Below, in pieces: positions 52,750 to 62,997 of a stretch of 64,000 nucleotides of DNA. Each line of letters starts with the position of its first letter. Within the stretch, counting starts at the first letter, position 1. Below the pieces are notes generated by a model. The model searched no databases. It worked only from the letters and a program-made list of their open reading frames with translations, and was not told where the DNA came from. Source of the DNA: Bacillaceae bacterium OF18-1A. Its GTDB lineage: Bacteria; Bacillota; Bacilli; Bacillales; Bacillaceae_G. The stretch lies in the NCBI GenBank assembly GCA_027694045.1, contig JAQEWB010000001.1, positions 868,001-932,000 of the forward strand, written 5' to 3'. The position numbers were made by a program, and so were the translations under genes.

Positions 52750-54732
52750 TCACACTTTAAATCTTTCAATTAATACTTGCAACTCTTCAGCCATTTGAGA
52801 CAATGTACCAGCTGCAGAACCAATCTCCTCCATCGAAGCCAATTGTTCTTCAGCTGACGCTGCTACACTTTGTGTACTAGTCGCATTATTTTGCGCTGTC
52901 ATCGCAATTTGACCTACTGAAATAGATACTTCATTTGCACCTTTTGACATTCCATTAGCCGTTTCAACCATCGTCTTAATTTGATCAGCTATTTCACTTG
53001 TAGATTGTAAAATCTCAGCAAAGTTCTGCTTTGTGTCATTGGCAATAACTAGTCCAGACTGAACTTCTTCATTTACATGATTCATTGATTTTACGGTCTT
53101 ACTCATATCATCTTGTATTTCACATATTAACTTACTAATTTCACTAGAAGATACGCTAGATTGCTCTGCTAATTTACGTACTTCATCTGCAACAATTGCA
53201 AATCCTCTTCCATGTTCACCAGCTCTTGCAGCTTCAATTGCTGCATTTAAAGCAAGGAGATTTGTTTGATCGGCAATATTTTGAATTACTTCTAATATGT
53301 CACCAATTTGTTTTGATTTATTGTTTAATAACTGTATAACTTCATCTGATTGTGAAACAGATTCTGCAATAGACTGCATTTGATTTACCGTTTTTCCTAC
53401 TAGCTTTCCGCCATCTTCTGCTTTTGCACGAGTATGAGCAGAAGCCATATTAATAGACGCTGAGCTGCTTGCTACATGTTGAATCCCTTCTGTTACATCA
53501 AACAATAACATAGCACCATTTTCTACGCTTGTCGTTTGCGTCGTTGCCCCATTTGATATTTCATCCATTGCCATTGTAATTTGTTCAGTTGCTTCACTTG
53601 CTTGTCTTACACTTGCAGTTAGCTCTTCTGATGCCGCTGCAACGTGTCCAGCTGAATCATTAATTCTACCAATTAACGTTCGTAACGAATCTGTCATTTC
53701 ATTAAAACCTTTCGCAAGTTGACCAATTTCATCCTTGGAATGGATTTCAATTGTTTGCGTTAAATCCCCTTCACTTATTTCTTTAGAAGTGACTACTAAT
53801 TTCTTTAAAGGTTTTGTAATAGAAAGTGTCACGAAATAAATAAGTGCTCCTCCTACAACTAATGAAATAAGCATAACAATTAACATATTATAAAATACAG
53901 GCTGAGCAGCTTCAATTACTTCATTTGAGTACATCGTTCCACCGATTTTCCACCCTGTTTTTAAATTTGTAGCGAATACCATGTTCTTTTCACTACCGTT
54001 ATACGTGTATGAAAAAGCTCCGTGATTATCTTCATAAATTTTCTTTGCCCAAGAATCCGCTGCTTTATTACCTGATTTTTCTTGAGGATGAGCAATTATT
54101 TTTTGCCTTCCATCTAAAATGAAAGCATATCCTTTTTTACCAATATTAATTAACTTTGTAGTTTTCAATAAATTATCTAAACTTAAATCTACTGCAACAA
54201 CACCGTTTTTATCTTCAGTTTGTTTCGCAATCGTTACTACAATATGTCCATTCCCCAGCGCCTTATACGGTTCTGTTACAACAATACCACCTTGTTTTGT
54301 CACTGCATCTTTAAACCAAGGACGAGTCGTTGGATCATAATCTGCCGCCATCTGTATATTCGGTTCTTGCACAAATTTCTTATCATTTCCGGCAACATAC
54401 ACTTGTTCAACATCTTTATTCAAACTAATATATTGAGATAGTGTCTTTCTTAATTCATCTTGATTATCCCCTTGATACATATCACTATGAATTACTCGTG
54501 CAAAATTATTTACATCATTAAACTTTGCCTCAATCATTTGATTAATTAAGTTATCTAATATTTTTATGTTATCTTGAGCACTACTCGTAATTTGTGATTC
54601 AAAATTCTTTTTAGCCGTTTGATAAGACATGCCCCCAATAACAGAGACAGCAGCAATTAAAATTACAAAAAATGATATTAATAGTTTTTTTGCTACTTTC
54701 ATATCACGAAACCAATGTAACAGTCTACTCAT
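52750..54732 (-). CDS. Methyl-accepting chemotaxis protein
   Basis: 660 residues. TM1 about 13-33, a double-Cache sensing domain (35-275, with [12 protein letters not shown] and [16 protein letters not shown]), TM2 about 280-302, HAMP (303-355), then the coiled-coil signalling domain ending with the conserved hairpin tip ([20 protein letters not shown], about 495-515). Senses small molecules outside the cell and signals to CheA. The ligand is unknown. AGGAGG precedes the ATG. Confidence 0.95.
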   Translation of the reverse strand: MSRLLHWFRDMKVAKKLLISFFVILIAAVSVIGGMSYQTAKKNFESQITSSAQDNIKILDNLINQMIEAKFNDVNNFARVIHSDMYQGDNQDELRKTLSQYISLNKDVEQVYVAGNDKKFVQEPNIQMAADYDPTTRPWFKDAVTKQGGIVVTEPYKALGNGHIVVTIAKQTEDKNGVVAVDLSLDNLLKTTKLINIGKKGYAFILDGRQKIIAHPQEKSGNKAADSWAKKIYEDNHGAFSYTYNGSEKNMVFATNLKTGWKIGGTMYSNEVIEAAQPVFYNMLIVMLISLVVGGALIYFVTLSITKPLKKLVVTSKEISEGDLTQTIEIHSKDEIGQLAKGFNEMTDSLRTLIGRINDSAGHVAAASEELTASVRQASEATEQITMAMDEISNGATTQTTSVENGAMLLFDVTEGIQHVASSSASINMASAHTRAKAEDGGKLVGKTVNQMQSIAESVSQSDEVIQLLNNKSKQIGDILEVIQNIADQTNLLALNAAIEAARAGEHGRGFAIVADEVRKLAEQSSVSSSEISKLICEIQDDMSKTVKSMNHVNEEVQSGLVIANDTKQNFAEILQSTSEIADQIKTMVETANGMSKGANEVSISVGQIAMTAQNNATSTQSVAASAEEQLASMEEIGSAAGTLSQMAEELQVLIERFKV

Positions 54733-54905
54733 TTACAAACCTCCTACTTTTCAATTTTCAAAATTAAATTGAGTAATTATAAATATTTTTCATTCCCTAA
54801 TTGTTATTTTCATAACCTATTATGATGAATACTTTGTAAAGTTTAAACAATTAGATTCCCTTTGTCTATATATACGAATAATATTATTATAAAATTTACA
54901 AATAC

Positions 54906-54939
54906 AAAAAAACCAAAGGGGGCACCCTTTGGTTTTTTA
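54906..54939 (-). terminator. Terminator overlapping the end of the rsgA-like gene
   Basis: Stem AAAAACCAAAGGG / CCCTTTGGTTTTT; the right arm overlaps the last codons of the gene. Confidence 0.85.
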
Positions 54940-55986
54940 CATTTTTTTATGTTGTTTAGACAGCTTTTTCCACTTATCACGCTCTGCTCTTGCAAGAATA
55001 GCATCTTGTTTTCTCATAAAATACGCCAGTTCTCTTTGTAACTTTTTATAGCTTTGCAAACGATTTATCGTAATAAGTCCGTTATCAATCGCTTTATGCA
55101 CTGCACACCCTGGTTCATTTTCATGTTTACAATCCCGGAAGCGACATGTTTGTGCCAATTCTTCAATATCAGAGAATGTTGTTTGAATTGCATCGCTTCC
55201 TTCCCAAAGCTGCAACTCCCTCATACCTGGCGTATCGATTACAAGAGCACCACTTGGCAATTGGAATAATTCACGATGGGTTGTCGTATGCCTTCCTTTA
55301 CTATCTTCTTCACGAATATCTCCAGTTTTTGCTACCTCAATCCCTATCAAGGCATTTAACAAAGTAGATTTCCCTACCCCTGATGATCCTACTAAAGCAA
55401 TTGTTTTCCCTGGAGAAACGAACTGTTTCAATGAATCAATACCTGCATGCTCTAAACTATCAACGATGAAAATAGGAACACCTATTGCAACAGCCTCCGT
55501 TTCTACAATTTTCTGTTCCACATCTTCACATAAACTACTTTTGGTTAAAACAATAACAGGCATTGCACCACTTTCATATGCTAATAGTAAATAGCGTTCC
55601 ATCCTTCTTACATTAAAGTCATGGTTAAGTGCATTCACTAAAAATAAATAATCTACGTTTGCTGCTATAATCTGTTCTTCCGTTCTATTGCCAGCCTCTT
55701 GTCTGGAGAAAGAGCTTCTTCGTGGAAAAATACGATGAATAATCGCTTTCTTTTCATTCTCTATTTTCTTTATATGCACCCAATCACCAACTGCTGGGTA
55801 ATCTCCTTTCGTTACTGCTTCATGTCGAAACTTCCCAGACAGTTCTGCCATATATTCACCGTCATTACAAATAATACGATATATATGCTTATGCTCAAGT
55901 AAAATACGGCCTACTTCATAATTTTCTACAGCTTGTTCTTCAAAAAAAGAATCCCAGCCGAACGATTCTAAAATAGTTTGATTCAA
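54937..55986 (-). CDS. rsgA: RsgA-type circularly permuted GTPase (paralogue)
   Basis: 349 residues from TTG 55986, 8 bases after AGGGAGG; the frame extends 16 codons further. OB-fold N-terminus, then the permuted GTPase: G4 first (VIVLTKSSL, where the usual N-K-x-D reads T-K-S-S), G1 GSSGVGKSTLLN, G3 DTPGMREL, and a C-terminal Zn site with CRFRDCKHENEPGC. RsgA matures the 30S subunit. At 349 residues and with this G4 it is likely the second, longer copy rather than the housekeeping one, so its role may differ. Confidence 0.85.
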   Translation of the reverse strand: MNQTILESFGWDSFFEEQAVENYEVGRILLEHKHIYRIICNDGEYMAELSGKFRHEAVTKGDYPAVGDWVHIKKIENEKKAIIHRIFPRRSSFSRQEAGNRTEEQIIAANVDYLFLVNALNHDFNVRRMERYLLLAYESGAMPVIVLTKSSLCEDVEQKIVETEAVAIGVPIFIVDSLEHAGIDSLKQFVSPGKTIALVGSSGVGKSTLLNALIGIEVAKTGDIREEDSKGRHTTTHRELFQLPSGALVIDTPGMRELQLWEGSDAIQTTFSDIEELAQTCRFRDCKHENEPGCAVHKAIDNGLITINRLQSYKKLQRELAYFMRKQDAILARAERDKWKKLSKQHKKM

Positions 55987-56034
55987 ATTAATATCCTCCC
56001 TAGTTTGAGCTAAGTGGAAGGATCGTGCGCTCAC

Positions 56035-56103
56035 TTATATTATATCGCCCTTTCCATCCACCTTTGTACTTGATTTATTATTCATATAAGTTAATTTCGC
56101 CAT
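56035..56103 (-). CDS. Putative 22-residue micro-protein upstream of the rsgA-like gene
   Basis: ATG 56103 with GGAGTGATG upstream; MAKLTYMNNKSSTKVDGKGD then II and stop. Hydrophilic, basic. No family. Its position just before the rsgA-like gene could make it a leader peptide. Support is only the ribosome site and frame. Confidence 0.3.
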   Translation of the reverse strand: MAKLTYMNNKSSTKVDGKGDII

Positions 56104-56299
56104 AATACATCACTCCGATCTTATTTTAATTACTCTCATTATATGGAATTTCAATTTAAAAAGCTACCCAATTTGACGTAATTTTCAAATAACTATCTTA
56201 AAAATATGTTAGCTTGTCCACAGTGACTCATTTCATCTAAAATTATAGTTGTAACATCGCTTCTCATCACTGCATGTTTCACATTACTTTCACATCTAT

Positions 56300-56398
56300 T
56301 TCACAAATATGCGCACTACAATATGATAAACTAAGTACATCCTTTTCCAAGGAACTATATGCCGATATATGAATCCCTATTTTTATAGGGATTTTTTA
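56300..56398 (+). ncRNA. Candidate short transcript (promoter plus terminator, no ORF)
   Basis: -35 TTCACA (56300-56305), 16-base spacer, -10 TATGAT (56322-56327), followed at 56372-56393 by a terminator (AATCCCTA / TAGGGATT then TTTTTT). The implied RNA would be about 60-65 nt with no ORF. Nothing else on the plus strand explains the terminator. Confidence 0.35.
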
Positions 56399-56664
56399 TT
56401 TATTCAATTTAAGTGAAAAATTCTTCTTAATTGCATCTATGTAACTTGTTTCAAGGTTGGTAAAGTGTAAACATTATACTTTTTTATAACATTCTAAAAC
56501 TCTTATTGTTGTCCATTAAACATCCCTATCGCAAAATCAATCTTATCTCATTATTTCAAAGTTGTGCGTGAAGCAACTATTATGTATACCCCCTTGAAGG
56601 AACACAACATTTCATTTCGCAAAACTTAAATGCTAGATTGTATGAAACGCGACAAAACCATACT
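56399..56664. other. AT-rich spacer between candidate RNA and subtilisin terminator
   Basis: I found no coding frame with a ribosome site, no repeat and no clear structured element in this stretch. The part from 56104 to 56299 is equally featureless. Confidence 0.4.
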
Positions 56665-56699
56665 AAAAAACATCTCATACTTATTATGAGATGTTTTTT
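56665..56699 (-). terminator. Terminator of the intracellular subtilisin gene
   Basis: Stem AAAAAACATCTCAT / ATGAGATGTTTTTT, T-run on the minus strand. Confidence 0.9.
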
Positions 56700-56707
56700 A
56701 GTAATTT

Positions 56708-57658
56708 CTATTCTTTCAACAAATCTATTAATCCATTCCCTTCGGATGTGCGTTCATATCCTAAAGGTACAGTTCTTTTAATAAGTTGTGCGTATATTTC
56801 TGGCTCGGATAACTTTCTACCATATTCTCTTTCGCACTGCTTAATGAGAAGCGCTAATGCACCAGCGATATGCGGTGTCGCCATTGAAGTTCCACTTAAT
56901 ACAGCATATTTTCCGTCTGGATACGTAGATAATATTTCATCACCTGGCGCTACTAAATCAATTTCTTGATTTGAATTACTAAAACATGCGATTTTCCGTT
57001 CTAAATTAACAGCACCAACTTCAATTACTTCCGAGTAAGCACCTGGGAAGTCCAGTTCCTCTGTACCATCATTACAATCTCCATTATTTCCAGCAGCACA
57101 TACAACGAGAACATCTTGTTGTACTGCACTTTGAACTGCTTCATGTAATTCAGGAACATCTTGCGGACCACCGAGCGACATTGAAATAATTCTCACTCTT
57201 TCTTTATTTGGCCCTCTCCAATTTACAGCATAATGAATTGCTTCAATAATTTGTTCATAACTTCCAGAACCATCTCCTGCTAAAACTTTTAATACTAACA
57301 TTTTAGCAAGTGGCGCAACCCCTAAAACACCTACCCCGTTTTCAGTCGCTGCAATTGTCCCCGCTACATGAGTCCCATGTCCATTATTATCGAGATACAC
57401 ATTCGGATTACCCTCATAATCTTTCGTGAAATTTCTTCCACCAATAATACGATCTTTTAAATCTATATGATTTATATCACACCCTGTATCTAATACCGCA
57501 ACGACAATATCTTTTCCTTTCACACTCTTCTCCCATACTTGTGGAGCGTGAATTAGTTGTACACCTGGTGGAATTTCGTTTACTTGTTCAACCACCTTAT
57601 TTACGGTAAACGGAATAAGGTGTATACCTTTTTGTTTATTCGCTGTACTACTGTTCAT
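56708..57658 (-). CDS. ispA: Intracellular subtilisin-type serine protease
   Basis: 316 residues. No signal peptide; a short N-terminal extension carrying LIPF (14-17), equivalent to the LIPY inhibitory motif of intracellular subtilisins. Catalytic triad D57 (VLDTGCD), H94 (NGHGTHVAG) and S258 (GTSMATPHIAG), oxyanion N191. In Bacillus this enzyme degrades cytoplasmic proteins in late growth after N-terminal cleavage. TCAGGAGGG precedes the ATG. Monocistronic. Confidence 0.93.
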   Translation of the reverse strand: MNSSTANKQKGIHLIPFTVNKVVEQVNEIPPGVQLIHAPQVWEKSVKGKDIVVAVLDTGCDINHIDLKDRIIGGRNFTKDYEGNPNVYLDNNGHGTHVAGTIAATENGVGVLGVAPLAKMLVLKVLAGDGSGSYEQIIEAIHYAVNWRGPNKERVRIISMSLGGPQDVPELHEAVQSAVQQDVLVVCAAGNNGDCNDGTEELDFPGAYSEVIEVGAVNLERKIACFSNSNQEIDLVAPGDEILSTYPDGKYAVLSGTSMATPHIAGALALLIKQCEREYGRKLSEPEIYAQLIKRTVPLGYERTSEGNGLIDLLKE

Positions 57659-57836
57659 CGTAATCCCTCCTGAAAATGTATTATTTTCATTTCAGACCAC
57701 ATTTGAATAGACTTTCAATTTAACATTCGTTTTATCTTTTCTATTTTCCTTCATTTCAAATATTTCTCAATATAACTTACTAACATTTATCCCGTGATTT
57801 GCAAGCAATAACAATTCGAGTGATTGAACGCATAAA

Positions 57837-57863
57837 TAAAAGGACCATTAAATGGTCCTTTTA
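57837..57863 (-). terminator. Terminator of the AbrB-like gene
   Basis: Stem AAAAGGACCAT / ATGGTCCTTTT followed by a T-run on the minus strand. Confidence 0.85.
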
Positions 57864-57913
57864 TAGTTTTGTAAAAGAATGCTATATAATTTTTAAAATA
57901 AAAGAAATGAAGA

Positions 57914-58201
57914 CTAAACCTCACTCTTATTTAAAAACTTCTCTATTTCTTTTATTAAATGTTTCGCTCCATCTATGCCAACAGTAATATTTCCATTTGC
58001 TAATGATATGTTCTCATCTGAAACATCTCCTGTTATTTGACAAGCATTGTAAGGTTGATATTTTTGTAAAATGACTTTGTCTTCTTCTACGAAAATTTCA
58101 AGTGGTGATTTGATTTGTATCCCTAATACATCTCGTAACTCTTTAGGAATAACAATTCGTCCTAGTTCGTCTACTTTTCGAATAACTCCTGTTGCTTTCA
58201 T
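57914..58201 (-). CDS. AbrB-family transition-state regulator
   Basis: 95 residues beginning MKATGVIRKVDELGRIVIPK, the conserved AbrB/SpoVT DNA-binding fold (1-50), then the multimerisation tail with CQITGDVSDENI that AbrB and Abh share. Represses stationary-phase genes during growth. Several paralogues occur in the B. cereus group; here 57% or so would match AbrB in my memory, so it may be Abh or another copy. AGGGGAG precedes the ATG. Confidence 0.88.
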   Translation of the reverse strand: MKATGVIRKVDELGRIVIPKELRDVLGIQIKSPLEIFVEEDKVILQKYQPYNACQITGDVSDENISLANGNITVGIDGAKHLIKEIEKFLNKSEV

Positions 58202-58316
58202 ATTACTCTCCCCTTACTCTCTATTAATTTTTCCACCTCGCTTTTTCCATTTTATCACTTTTTGGTAATACTTGTATCTTTTTAGAAAATTTTGTACTCA
58301 AGTAAAAAAAAAACAA

Positions 58317-60197
58317 TTATCGAATACGCAATCTCTCTTTTAATTGTTTTAAGTAACGAGATCGTATCATTAAGAAATATATCATTTGAATCGCTACGAA
58401 AATACTTAATACAATTATATTTTCTTTAAACAGTGAGTACTCGAACATCTGTCCTAGCGCAGTTAACGCTACTGCTCCATGTAATGTTGCAACGCCAATT
58501 GGTACGAAAAATAAAAGTGCTAATCGGATTGTAACTACTTTCGATAATTCCCTGCTCGTTAAACCAACTTTACGAATCATTTCAAACAAACGAGTATCAT
58601 CCTCCAAGTCAGAAAACAAACGGAAGTAAAGGAAGCTTCCTGCACATACGAAAAATACAATACCAATAAAGAAACCTACAAAGAAAATAGGTCCTGCGAT
58701 TTGTAAACTTTGGTTTTGTTCGTACTCTTCTGCACTAAACATTACATGTTCTTCATAAGGCTTAATCTGATTTGTAAGCTCTTTACCAACCTCAATTTCA
58801 TCTTTCGTTCCATTCGTTGTATACATATAATTTTTTTCTTCTTTAAAACCTTCTTGCAGCGAATCATATTGATTGTTAGAAATCACATAAATATTTCCTA
58901 TTAAGATTTTACTCAATGAAGAAGTAGTAACTTTTTTCACCTTTAAAGGTTCATTCACATTCGGCAATAAAATGTCTGTTCTTTCTTTTGTCGGTGGTCC
59001 TGGTATTTCAACTGACAAAAATAAAGCCTCTTTATTTGATACAATGTTAAATGGTTCTCCTGTTAGCTTTGCGTATTCTTTATAATCTGATGTCCTTATA
59101 AAAGTAACGCTTCTTAAAGACTGCTCCTCCGTTTTTTTCGTAGAAACATTTATTTTTGAAGCTTCTATATTCTGTCTCTTTAATTCTCTGTCAATCATTT
59201 GTATATGCTGTAATTCATTGCTATTTCCTTGCTTAGATTGATAATGAAACGCAATCGGTCTCTCCATAATACTTTTTGTCATCGAAGCAAAGCCGACCAA
59301 TGTACCTATTGCCGAAAAGGCTACAGTAGAAATAATTGTTACGATAAAGAACATTCTTGCATTATCTCTCATACGATACGCTAAATCTGACAAAGTAATA
59401 ATATTCGTCTGTGTCCAATAGAAACGTTTACTTTTTTTGCATAGCCGAATAATAAAGACACTCAACTGTTTGTACAATAAATACGTACCAATAATGACTA
59501 CCGTTGTAACTGGAATCATCATGAAAAATACCATTGCGCCATGTGACATAAGCGCTCCTGCATATCCCGCACTAAGCAATATAACCGCCAATATAGAAGA
59601 AATAATAGATGCTTTCGGTTCCGGCTTCGCTTCTGCTGATCCTCTAAACAATTTCATAATTTTATTTTTACGAACCATTCCTGCACTAAACAATGAAATG
59701 ATCATAAATAATACGAAAAACATAATACTCGTTACAATAATTGCTTCCATTGGCATGTAATAGGATAAAGAAATATCTAGTTTTAATATTATTGGGGCTA
59801 CAAATATTACTATTCCTGAAAATAACATACCTGAAAGAATCCCGAAAATAATTGCTCCTATTCCAATCATGATGTTTTCAAAGAAAATAAGACGCTTTAA
59901 TTGATATTTCGTCATACCTAACATCATTAATATTCCTAGTTCACGCTTTCTCGTTTTTAAAAACATTCCCATTGAATATAAAATAAAGAAGAATGTAAAT
60001 AAGTATATAATAGACTGCGCAAATGACATACTTACGAATACGTACTGCCCTAATTCTCCCGCACTTAATGCCGGATGGAACGCAAAAAATGAATATACAA
60101 AAAAGGCCATAATAGCAAATGCACTACTCAAAAAATATGCTGAGTATGTTCGTCTATTTCGCGTTACATTCCGATATGCTAGTTCTCTAATGTTCAT
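58317..60197 (-). CDS. ABC transporter permease (FtsX-like, BceB-type)
   Basis: 626 residues with about 10 membrane helices: an FtsX block near 1-200, a helix pair, a large extracellular domain (about 300-500, before helix 8) and a last block at 515-620 with GLTSRELSKVVTIRLALLFF. This is the BceB/VraG layout of peptide-antibiotic sensing or export permeases. Unlike bceAB loci, no ATPase or two-component genes lie beside it. GCGGAGAAG precedes the ATG. No terminator is obvious at the 3' end. Confidence 0.85.
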   Translation of the reverse strand: MNIRELAYRNVTRNRRTYSAYFLSSAFAIMAFFVYSFFAFHPALSAGELGQYVFVSMSFAQSIIYLFTFFFILYSMGMFLKTRKRELGILMMLGMTKYQLKRLIFFENIMIGIGAIIFGILSGMLFSGIVIFVAPIILKLDISLSYYMPMEAIIVTSIMFFVLFMIISLFSAGMVRKNKIMKLFRGSAEAKPEPKASIISSILAVILLSAGYAGALMSHGAMVFFMMIPVTTVVIIGTYLLYKQLSVFIIRLCKKSKRFYWTQTNIITLSDLAYRMRDNARMFFIVTIISTVAFSAIGTLVGFASMTKSIMERPIAFHYQSKQGNSNELQHIQMIDRELKRQNIEASKINVSTKKTEEQSLRSVTFIRTSDYKEYAKLTGEPFNIVSNKEALFLSVEIPGPPTKERTDILLPNVNEPLKVKKVTTSSLSKILIGNIYVISNNQYDSLQEGFKEEKNYMYTTNGTKDEIEVGKELTNQIKPYEEHVMFSAEEYEQNQSLQIAGPIFFVGFFIGIVFFVCAGSFLYFRLFSDLEDDTRLFEMIRKVGLTSRELSKVVTIRLALLFFVPIGVATLHGAVALTALGQMFEYSLFKENIIVLSIFVAIQMIYFLMIRSRYLKQLKERLRIR

Positions 60198-60467
60198 ATT
60201 ACTTCTCCGCCCTTCTACTAACTATGCTCTTATATTAGTAAAGTACGGAAATACCTTCCATCGATTCAAATGACAAAAACCTTACATTCTTGAAAGGTTT
60301 AAAAAATTGCTTAAACGAAACAGTTTCATTATAATGACTACATTCATATTCATACACGCATCCTATTGTATATTCGTTAGTTTTGCGAAATAATAAAGGA
60401 TAGAAGTATGTACCAATATATACATAAAAAAATTTTTCAGATTTAATATGAATAGGAGGAAAACATA

Positions 60468-61286
60468 ATGACATTACAAGAACAGATTATGAAAGCATTA
60501 CATGTTCAGCCTGTAATTGATCCAAAAGTAGAAATCCGCAAACGCGTTAATTTCTTAAAGGATTATGTAAAGAAAACCGGTGCGAAAGGGTTTGTACTTG
60601 GAATTAGCGGCGGACAAGACTCTACATTAGCAGGACGTTTAGCACAGCTTGCCGTTGAAGAAATTCGTAATGAAGGTGGTAACGCAACGTTTATCGCTGT
60701 ACGTCTTCCATACAAAGTACAAAAAGATGAAGATGACGCACAATTAGCATTACAATTTATTCAAGCTGATCAATCTACTGCATTTGATATCGCTTCAACA
60801 GTTGATGCTTTTTCAAATCAATATGAAAACTTATTAGGCGAATCATTAACAGATTTCAATAAAGGTAACGTAAAAGCACGTATCCGCATGGTTACACAAT
60901 ACGCAATCGGTGGACAAAAAGGTCTACTTGTTATCGGAACAGATCACGCTGCAGAAGCTGTAACAGGATTCTTCACAAAATTCGGAGATGGTGGTGCAGA
61001 CCTGTTGCCATTAACTGGATTGACGAAGCGTCAAGGACGTGCTTTATTACAAGAACTAGGTGCGGACGAGCGACTTTATTTAAAAATGCCAACTGCTGAT
61101 TTATTGGATGAAAAACCAGGTCAAGCTGATGAGACAGAGTTAGGCATTACTTACGATCAATTAGATGACTATTTAGAAGGTAAGTCAGTTCCAGCTGACG
61201 TTGCTGAAAAAATTGAAAAACGTTACACAGTAAGTGAACATAAAAGACAAGTACCAGCATCTATGTTTGATGTTTGGTGGAAATAG
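60468..61286 (+). CDS. nadE: NAD+ synthase (ammonia-dependent)
   Basis: 272 residues. The PP-loop [17 protein letters not shown] (about 44-60) and [24 protein letters not shown] (the deamido-NAD site) are typical of NadE. Converts deamido-NAD and ammonia to NAD. No glutaminase domain, so the ammonia-dependent type, as in B. subtilis (272 residues). AGGAGG precedes the ATG. Confidence 0.96.
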   Translation: MTLQEQIMKALHVQPVIDPKVEIRKRVNFLKDYVKKTGAKGFVLGISGGQDSTLAGRLAQLAVEEIRNEGGNATFIAVRLPYKVQKDEDDAQLALQFIQADQSTAFDIASTVDAFSNQYENLLGESLTDFNKGNVKARIRMVTQYAIGGQKGLLVIGTDHAAEAVTGFFTKFGDGGADLLPLTGLTKRQGRALLQELGADERLYLKMPTADLLDEKPGQADETELGITYDQLDDYLEGKSVPADVAEKIEKRYTVSEHKRQVPASMFDVWWK

Positions 61287-61291
61287 AACAT

Positions 61292-61326
61292 AAAAAAGAA
61301 GCTAATCTCATTTAGCTTCTTTTTTA
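61292..61326. terminator. Bidirectional terminator, nadE / Nudix
   Basis: Stem AAAAAAGAAGCTAA / TTTAGCTTCTTTTTT between convergent genes. Confidence 0.9.
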
Positions 61327-61330
61327 CGTA

Positions 61331-61792
61331 TTAACGATATGCACCTACTCTTTTCTCGAGTAAATCCTGTAAGCAATCTTCATGTTGTTTACAAAATAAC
61401 GGCGGCATTTTATCTAACGGGAAAAATTTCAAATCTAACGTTTCATCACCGTCCACCTTTATTTCTCCTCCAACAATTGAGCATGAAAAGCACATTACAA
61501 TTGATTGTGCCTTATCTCCATTTGGGTATGTTTGAAAATATTTTGTATACACTCCAATAAGTTCTTTTATTTCCACATCATACCCAGTTTCTTCTTTTAT
61601 TTCTCGAATCGCAGTTTCCGCAGCCGATTCTCCTATCTCCATTGCGCCACCTGGAAAGCCCCAAGCATTAAAGTCTCCCCTTTTTTGCAGTAATACTTCT
61701 CCATTCTCATTAAACACACAACCACCAGCAAAGTTTAAGAAAACACAATCGTGCCCTACTTTTTCACGTAATTCTTTTATATAATTAGCCAT
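61331..61792 (-). CDS. Nudix hydrolase
   Basis: 153 residues from ATG 61792 (AAAAGGGG upstream); the frame extends six codons further. Perfect Nudix box G-x5-E-x7-REI-KEETGY beginning at GAMEIGES. Likely cleaves nucleoside diphosphate derivatives; substrate unknown. The C-terminal HEDCLQDLLEKRVGAY helix is typical of MutT/Nudix proteins of Bacillus. Follows a DUF4083 gene by a 31-base gap. Confidence 0.9.
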   Translation of the reverse strand: MANYIKELREKVGHDCVFLNFAGGCVFNENGEVLLQKRGDFNAWGFPGGAMEIGESAAETAIREIKEETGYDVEIKELIGVYTKYFQTYPNGDKAQSIVMCFSCSIVGGEIKVDGDETLDLKFFPLDKMPPLFCKQHEDCLQDLLEKRVGAYR

Positions 61793-61823
61793 TCTTTTTC
61801 CCCTTTTCATACTTCTTCTATCG

Positions 61824-62021
61824 TTAGTTCTTATTTTTTTCTAGTAATTCAATAATTCTATCTAGTTTCTGATTCATATTAATAGCGTGCTGTTTTTTCT
61901 CAGCGTTATTTCGCAATAACCTTTTAATAAACAAAGTGAATGATATGAAAAACAAAACTATAAGTCCGATTACTAAACAAACATATATTAATGTAAACAT
62001 ATTACTTTCGAACAAGTTCAT
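61824..62021 (-). CDS. DUF4083-like single-helix membrane protein
   Basis: 65 residues: one transmembrane helix (about 10-34) then a basic and coiled-coil tail ending NMNQKLDRIIELLEKNKN. It matches the DUF4083 family from memory, whose role is unknown. GAGAGGGTG precedes the ATG. Co-directional with the Nudix gene, 31 bases upstream of it, probably in one operon. Confidence 0.75.
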   Translation of the reverse strand: MNLFESNMFTLIYVCLVIGLIVLFFISFTLFIKRLLRNNAEKKQHAINMNQKLDRIIELLEKNKN

Positions 62022-62084
62022 TTAGCTTTCACACCCTCTCCCTGCAATTTTATCATATAATTCTGAATACACAATAAACAAATA

Positions 62085-62114
62085 CAAAAAAGAGCACCTT
62101 CTACAGATGCTCCT
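62085..62114 (-). terminator. Terminator of the YwqG-like gene
   Basis: Stem GAGCATCT / AGGTGCTC (one G-U) followed by TTTTTTG on the minus strand. Confidence 0.75.
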
Positions 62115-62119
62115 CTTCA

Positions 62120-62872
62120 TTAACAAGTTTGTAATATACAGCATGTATTTTCAAAACGTCGATTTTTTAAGTCTTCATTTCCAATACAGAAATAAAGCAT
62201 CCCTAAATCTCCCCACATCATATTACAATTTTTAGTATCTGAATCAATTTGGAATAAAAGTGTCATGTGCTGCGGATCTATCCCCATATATTCTCCTGTC
62301 TCGTGTAATACCTCCTCTTGTACAGAGAACGGCTCACCAAACATTTGATGGTTATCGTAGTTGTCTGGGATTAATTCTTCAAGTAATTGTAAGAAACGAT
62401 CTGAATCCGCCTCATCTTCAATGAATAGCTCAGGCAATTTATAAGTCAATTCAAAACTAATTGCACATTGTTTATATTTCTCTTGTACTTGATCTTCTCT
62501 TCGTAATTGCTCTACAGGAACATCATAATAAAGAACACGTCCTGCTTCAGTTGGGTTCACATTTTCTTCAAAGTAATTTTCAATACTAAAGAAATATAAC
62601 ATTCCTGTCTTAGGTAAACTATGATCCATTCCAATGTTTTGTAAATCACTTACATTAAATTGCGCGATAAACTGCAACGGTGTTCCTTTATACGTTGGAT
62701 ATTCAAATGAAACCGGTAAATCAGGAACTCCTCCCATTTTCGAACTACCTATCTCAATCATTTCCTGTTGATTTGGCACAACTTTTATACAAGGAAATAC
62801 AGTATTAATAAGCTCCTCTTTTAAATGTGTCAGCCCATATTTATCAATTAATATTTCAATTTGTTTATTCAT
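62120..62872 (-). CDS. YwqG family protein (DUF1963)
   Basis: 250 residues. The DUF1963 signatures are seen: GGVPDLPVSFEYP (about 48-60), PLQFIAQFNVSDLQ, GMLYFFSIENY, and a late MWGDLGMLYFCIGNEDLKNRRF (about 219-240). A hydrophilic cytoplasmic protein; in B. subtilis ywqG lies near polymorphic-toxin genes, and the family is widespread as an unknown-function domain. No toxin is found beside it here. AAGGAG precedes the ATG. Confidence 0.9.
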   Translation of the reverse strand: MNKQIEILIDKYGLTHLKEELINTVFPCIKVVPNQQEMIEIGSSKMGGVPDLPVSFEYPTYKGTPLQFIAQFNVSDLQNIGMDHSLPKTGMLYFFSIENYFEENVNPTEAGRVLYYDVPVEQLRREDQVQEKYKQCAISFELTYKLPELFIEDEADSDRFLQLLEELIPDNYDNHQMFGEPFSVQEEVLHETGEYMGIDPQHMTLLFQIDSDTKNCNMMWGDLGMLYFCIGNEDLKNRRFENTCCILQTC

Positions 62873-62997
62873 AAATTCTCCTTACATTTACATACTTATT
62901 TGTATCATAGCACAAAGATTATACTCCATTCCTTGCAAAGTCAACAAGCTTTCAAAAAAACGGGCTTATCCTTCATACGCGAACAAGTTTAAAAAAG

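Noticed and set aside
57786..57795. TTTATCCCG, the reverse complement of a bcr1-like end
   Set aside because: Only nine bases match, with none of the interior; too short to call a seventh copy.
60198..60467. Riboswitch before nadE or before corA
   Set aside because: No conserved riboswitch core could be recognised; the upstream parts are AT-rich with only a plain ribosome site.
60235..60474. 79-codon minus-strand frame between the permease and nadE
   Set aside because: It covers the nadE promoter and ribosome site, lacks its own and resembles no ABC ATPase end, so it is not a missing BceA fragment.
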